NCBI RefSeq assembly: GCF_021134715.1
Contig: NC_060017.1
Span: forward strand, 6,138,001-6,202,000
Length of the DNA: 64,000 bases
Reading direction: 5' to 3'
Source: Daphnia pulex
Taxonomy: Eukaryota; Arthropoda; Branchiopoda; Diplostraca; Daphniidae
Positions 63,082 to 64,000 of the stretch are shown here, piece by piece (the first letter of the stretch is position 1; each line of letters begins with the position of its first letter). The notes beneath the pieces are model-generated. The model saw only the letters and a program-made list of their open reading frames with translations, had not been told where the DNA came from and searched no databases. Both the position numbers and the translations under genes were made by a program.

Positions 63082-64000
63082 ATGTTCAACAAGTCTAATA
63101 TGTTTGGGATCCTTTGTAAAAAAAAACGAAAAACAGGTGAAATGTCGCCCACGGCGGCCCATTTGACTGGAGAAAAAACTCTAACTATTCTTCACTTTAA
63201 CGACGTGTACAATGTGGAGTCGGTGAATACGGAGCCTGTTGGCGGAGCAGCTCGTTTTTGCACGGCATTTAAATCATTCTCTCATTTGCATCCCCTGGTT
63301 TTGTTCAGCGGTGATGTATTCGCTCCGTCATTCAGTAAGTGCTAAAGTTCTTGGAAATTCAATTATTTATTTTATTCTAACAATTCTTTTTTATTCTTTT
63401 TTTTTCTTTAATTTAAAAGTGAGTACATTCACCAAAGGTAAGTTTCACTTTATTTTTTATTTTTTATATTTTTTAAAAATTAAAGTTGCTATATTTTTGT
63501 TAATTTAAAAAGGAGAGCAGATGGTACCAGTCCTCAATGCCCTAAATATTCAATGCGCGGTCTACGGAAACCACGATTTCGGTGAGCCGTAATCGATTAA
63601 CTATAAAAACAATCAGATTAGAGAGAAAAAAAAAGAAAATGTGGTAATAATCGACACTAAATAACTTTTCGTTTTTAGATTTCGGTATTGACGTGTTGAA
63701 GCAAAGAGTTGAAGCCACAACGTTTCCTTGGCTAATGTCCAACGTGATAGACAACGAGACACGGAGGCCACTGGTAAGAATAGAGAAAATTTATAATTGA
63801 TTTTGACCTTAATAAACACAAATTGTTTAATAATTCAGGCAGATGGAAAGTGCAGTCTAGTTATTGATTGGCACGGAACCCGCATCGGACTGGTATGTAA
63901 AGCAAAAATTTAAAACAAATTGTCACATAATTCCAAAATTATATTTTTATAATCTATTTGTCATCAGGTGGGGTTGGTGGAGAAAGAATGGCTGGACACA
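63082..64000 (+). CDS. 5'-nucleotidase-like metallophosphoesterase (partial, runs off window)
   Basis: Exons seen: 63082-63334, 63420-63437 (an 18-bp micro-exon), 63513-63581, 63679-63773, 63839-63892, 63968-64000 and beyond. Calcineurin-like metallophosphoesterase of the UshA/5'-nucleotidase group, which hydrolyses phosphate esters such as nucleotides with two metal ions. Visible motifs: TLTILHFNDVYNVE (metal ligands D and H), LVLFSGDVFAPSFM, STFTKGEQMVPVLNALNIQC and YGNHDFDFG (GNHD). The motif order matches invertebrate and protist proteins often named mannosylglucosyl-3-phosphoglycerate phosphatase or YfkN-like. There is an in-frame stop at 63025, so the first ATG is 63082. A second ATG at 63142 (MSPTAAHL) has a better context and may be used. 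No signal peptide is evident with either start, suggesting a cytosolic enzyme. The C-terminal nucleotidase domain lies outside the window. Confidence 0.9.

Overview
This is a 64 kb piece of an arthropod nuclear genome, most likely a cladoceran crustacean of the Daphnia type. The genes are compact, with introns mostly 50-300 bp and GT-AG borders. Intergenic DNA is AT-rich and full of short microsatellites. The gene content (uricase with a peroxisomal tail, kynureninase, a single-exon FEM1-like gene, two-domain granulin) suits a crustacean. The species assignment is inference from gene content and architecture, not from a database match.

Layout: 1-16.4 kb holds no coding region I can support, only simple repeats and chance ORFs. 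Then come a single-exon FEM1-like gene (+, 16.4-17.9 kb); a duplicated block (18.5-20.0 kb) carrying a small insertion; LMAN1/ERGIC-53 (-, 21.1-23.3 kb), head-to-head with a small granulin gene (+, 23.8-24.6 kb); a HECW-type HECT ubiquitin ligase (-, 24.9-30.1 kb); single-exon PITRM1/presequence protease (+, 31.4-34.4 kb); METTL25/METTL25B-family methyltransferase-like gene (+, 34.6-36.2 kb); urate oxidase (+, 37.2-38.4 kb); kynureninase (+, 40.1-42.5 kb); the inverted partner of the duplicated block (43.6-46.8 kb), interrupted by a 1.8 kb transposon; two small secreted-peptide genes (-, 47.1-47.3 and 49.6-49.8 kb); and three same-strand genes read right to left: an S28 serine peptidase (60.9-59.0 kb), NCOA4 ferritinophagy receptor (58.5-56.0 kb) and an ADAMTS2/3/14-type procollagen N-proteinase (55.5-50.5 kb). 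The 5' part of a 5'-nucleotidase-like metallophosphoesterase (+) runs off the right end.

Gene models were built by hand from splice sites, frame continuity and family motifs. All listed multi-exon models keep frame at every junction. LMAN1 gives 510 aa, granulin 198, HECW about 1150, METTL25-like 457, urate oxidase 296, kynureninase 479, ADAMTS 1276, S28 peptidase 493.

The genes are mostly unrelated housekeeping functions: secretory cargo export (LMAN1), mitochondrial peptide clearance (PITRM1), purine and tryptophan catabolism (uricase, kynureninase), iron release (NCOA4), matrix maturation (ADAMTS). The most distinctive non-genic finding is a pair of inverted homologous blocks about 25 kb apart. 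Each block carries an insertion that the other lacks. Both insertions have 9-bp target-site duplications and share the terminal pattern GGTCNNNNCTATTGCA, which points to one previously unannotated, probably Mutator-like, family.
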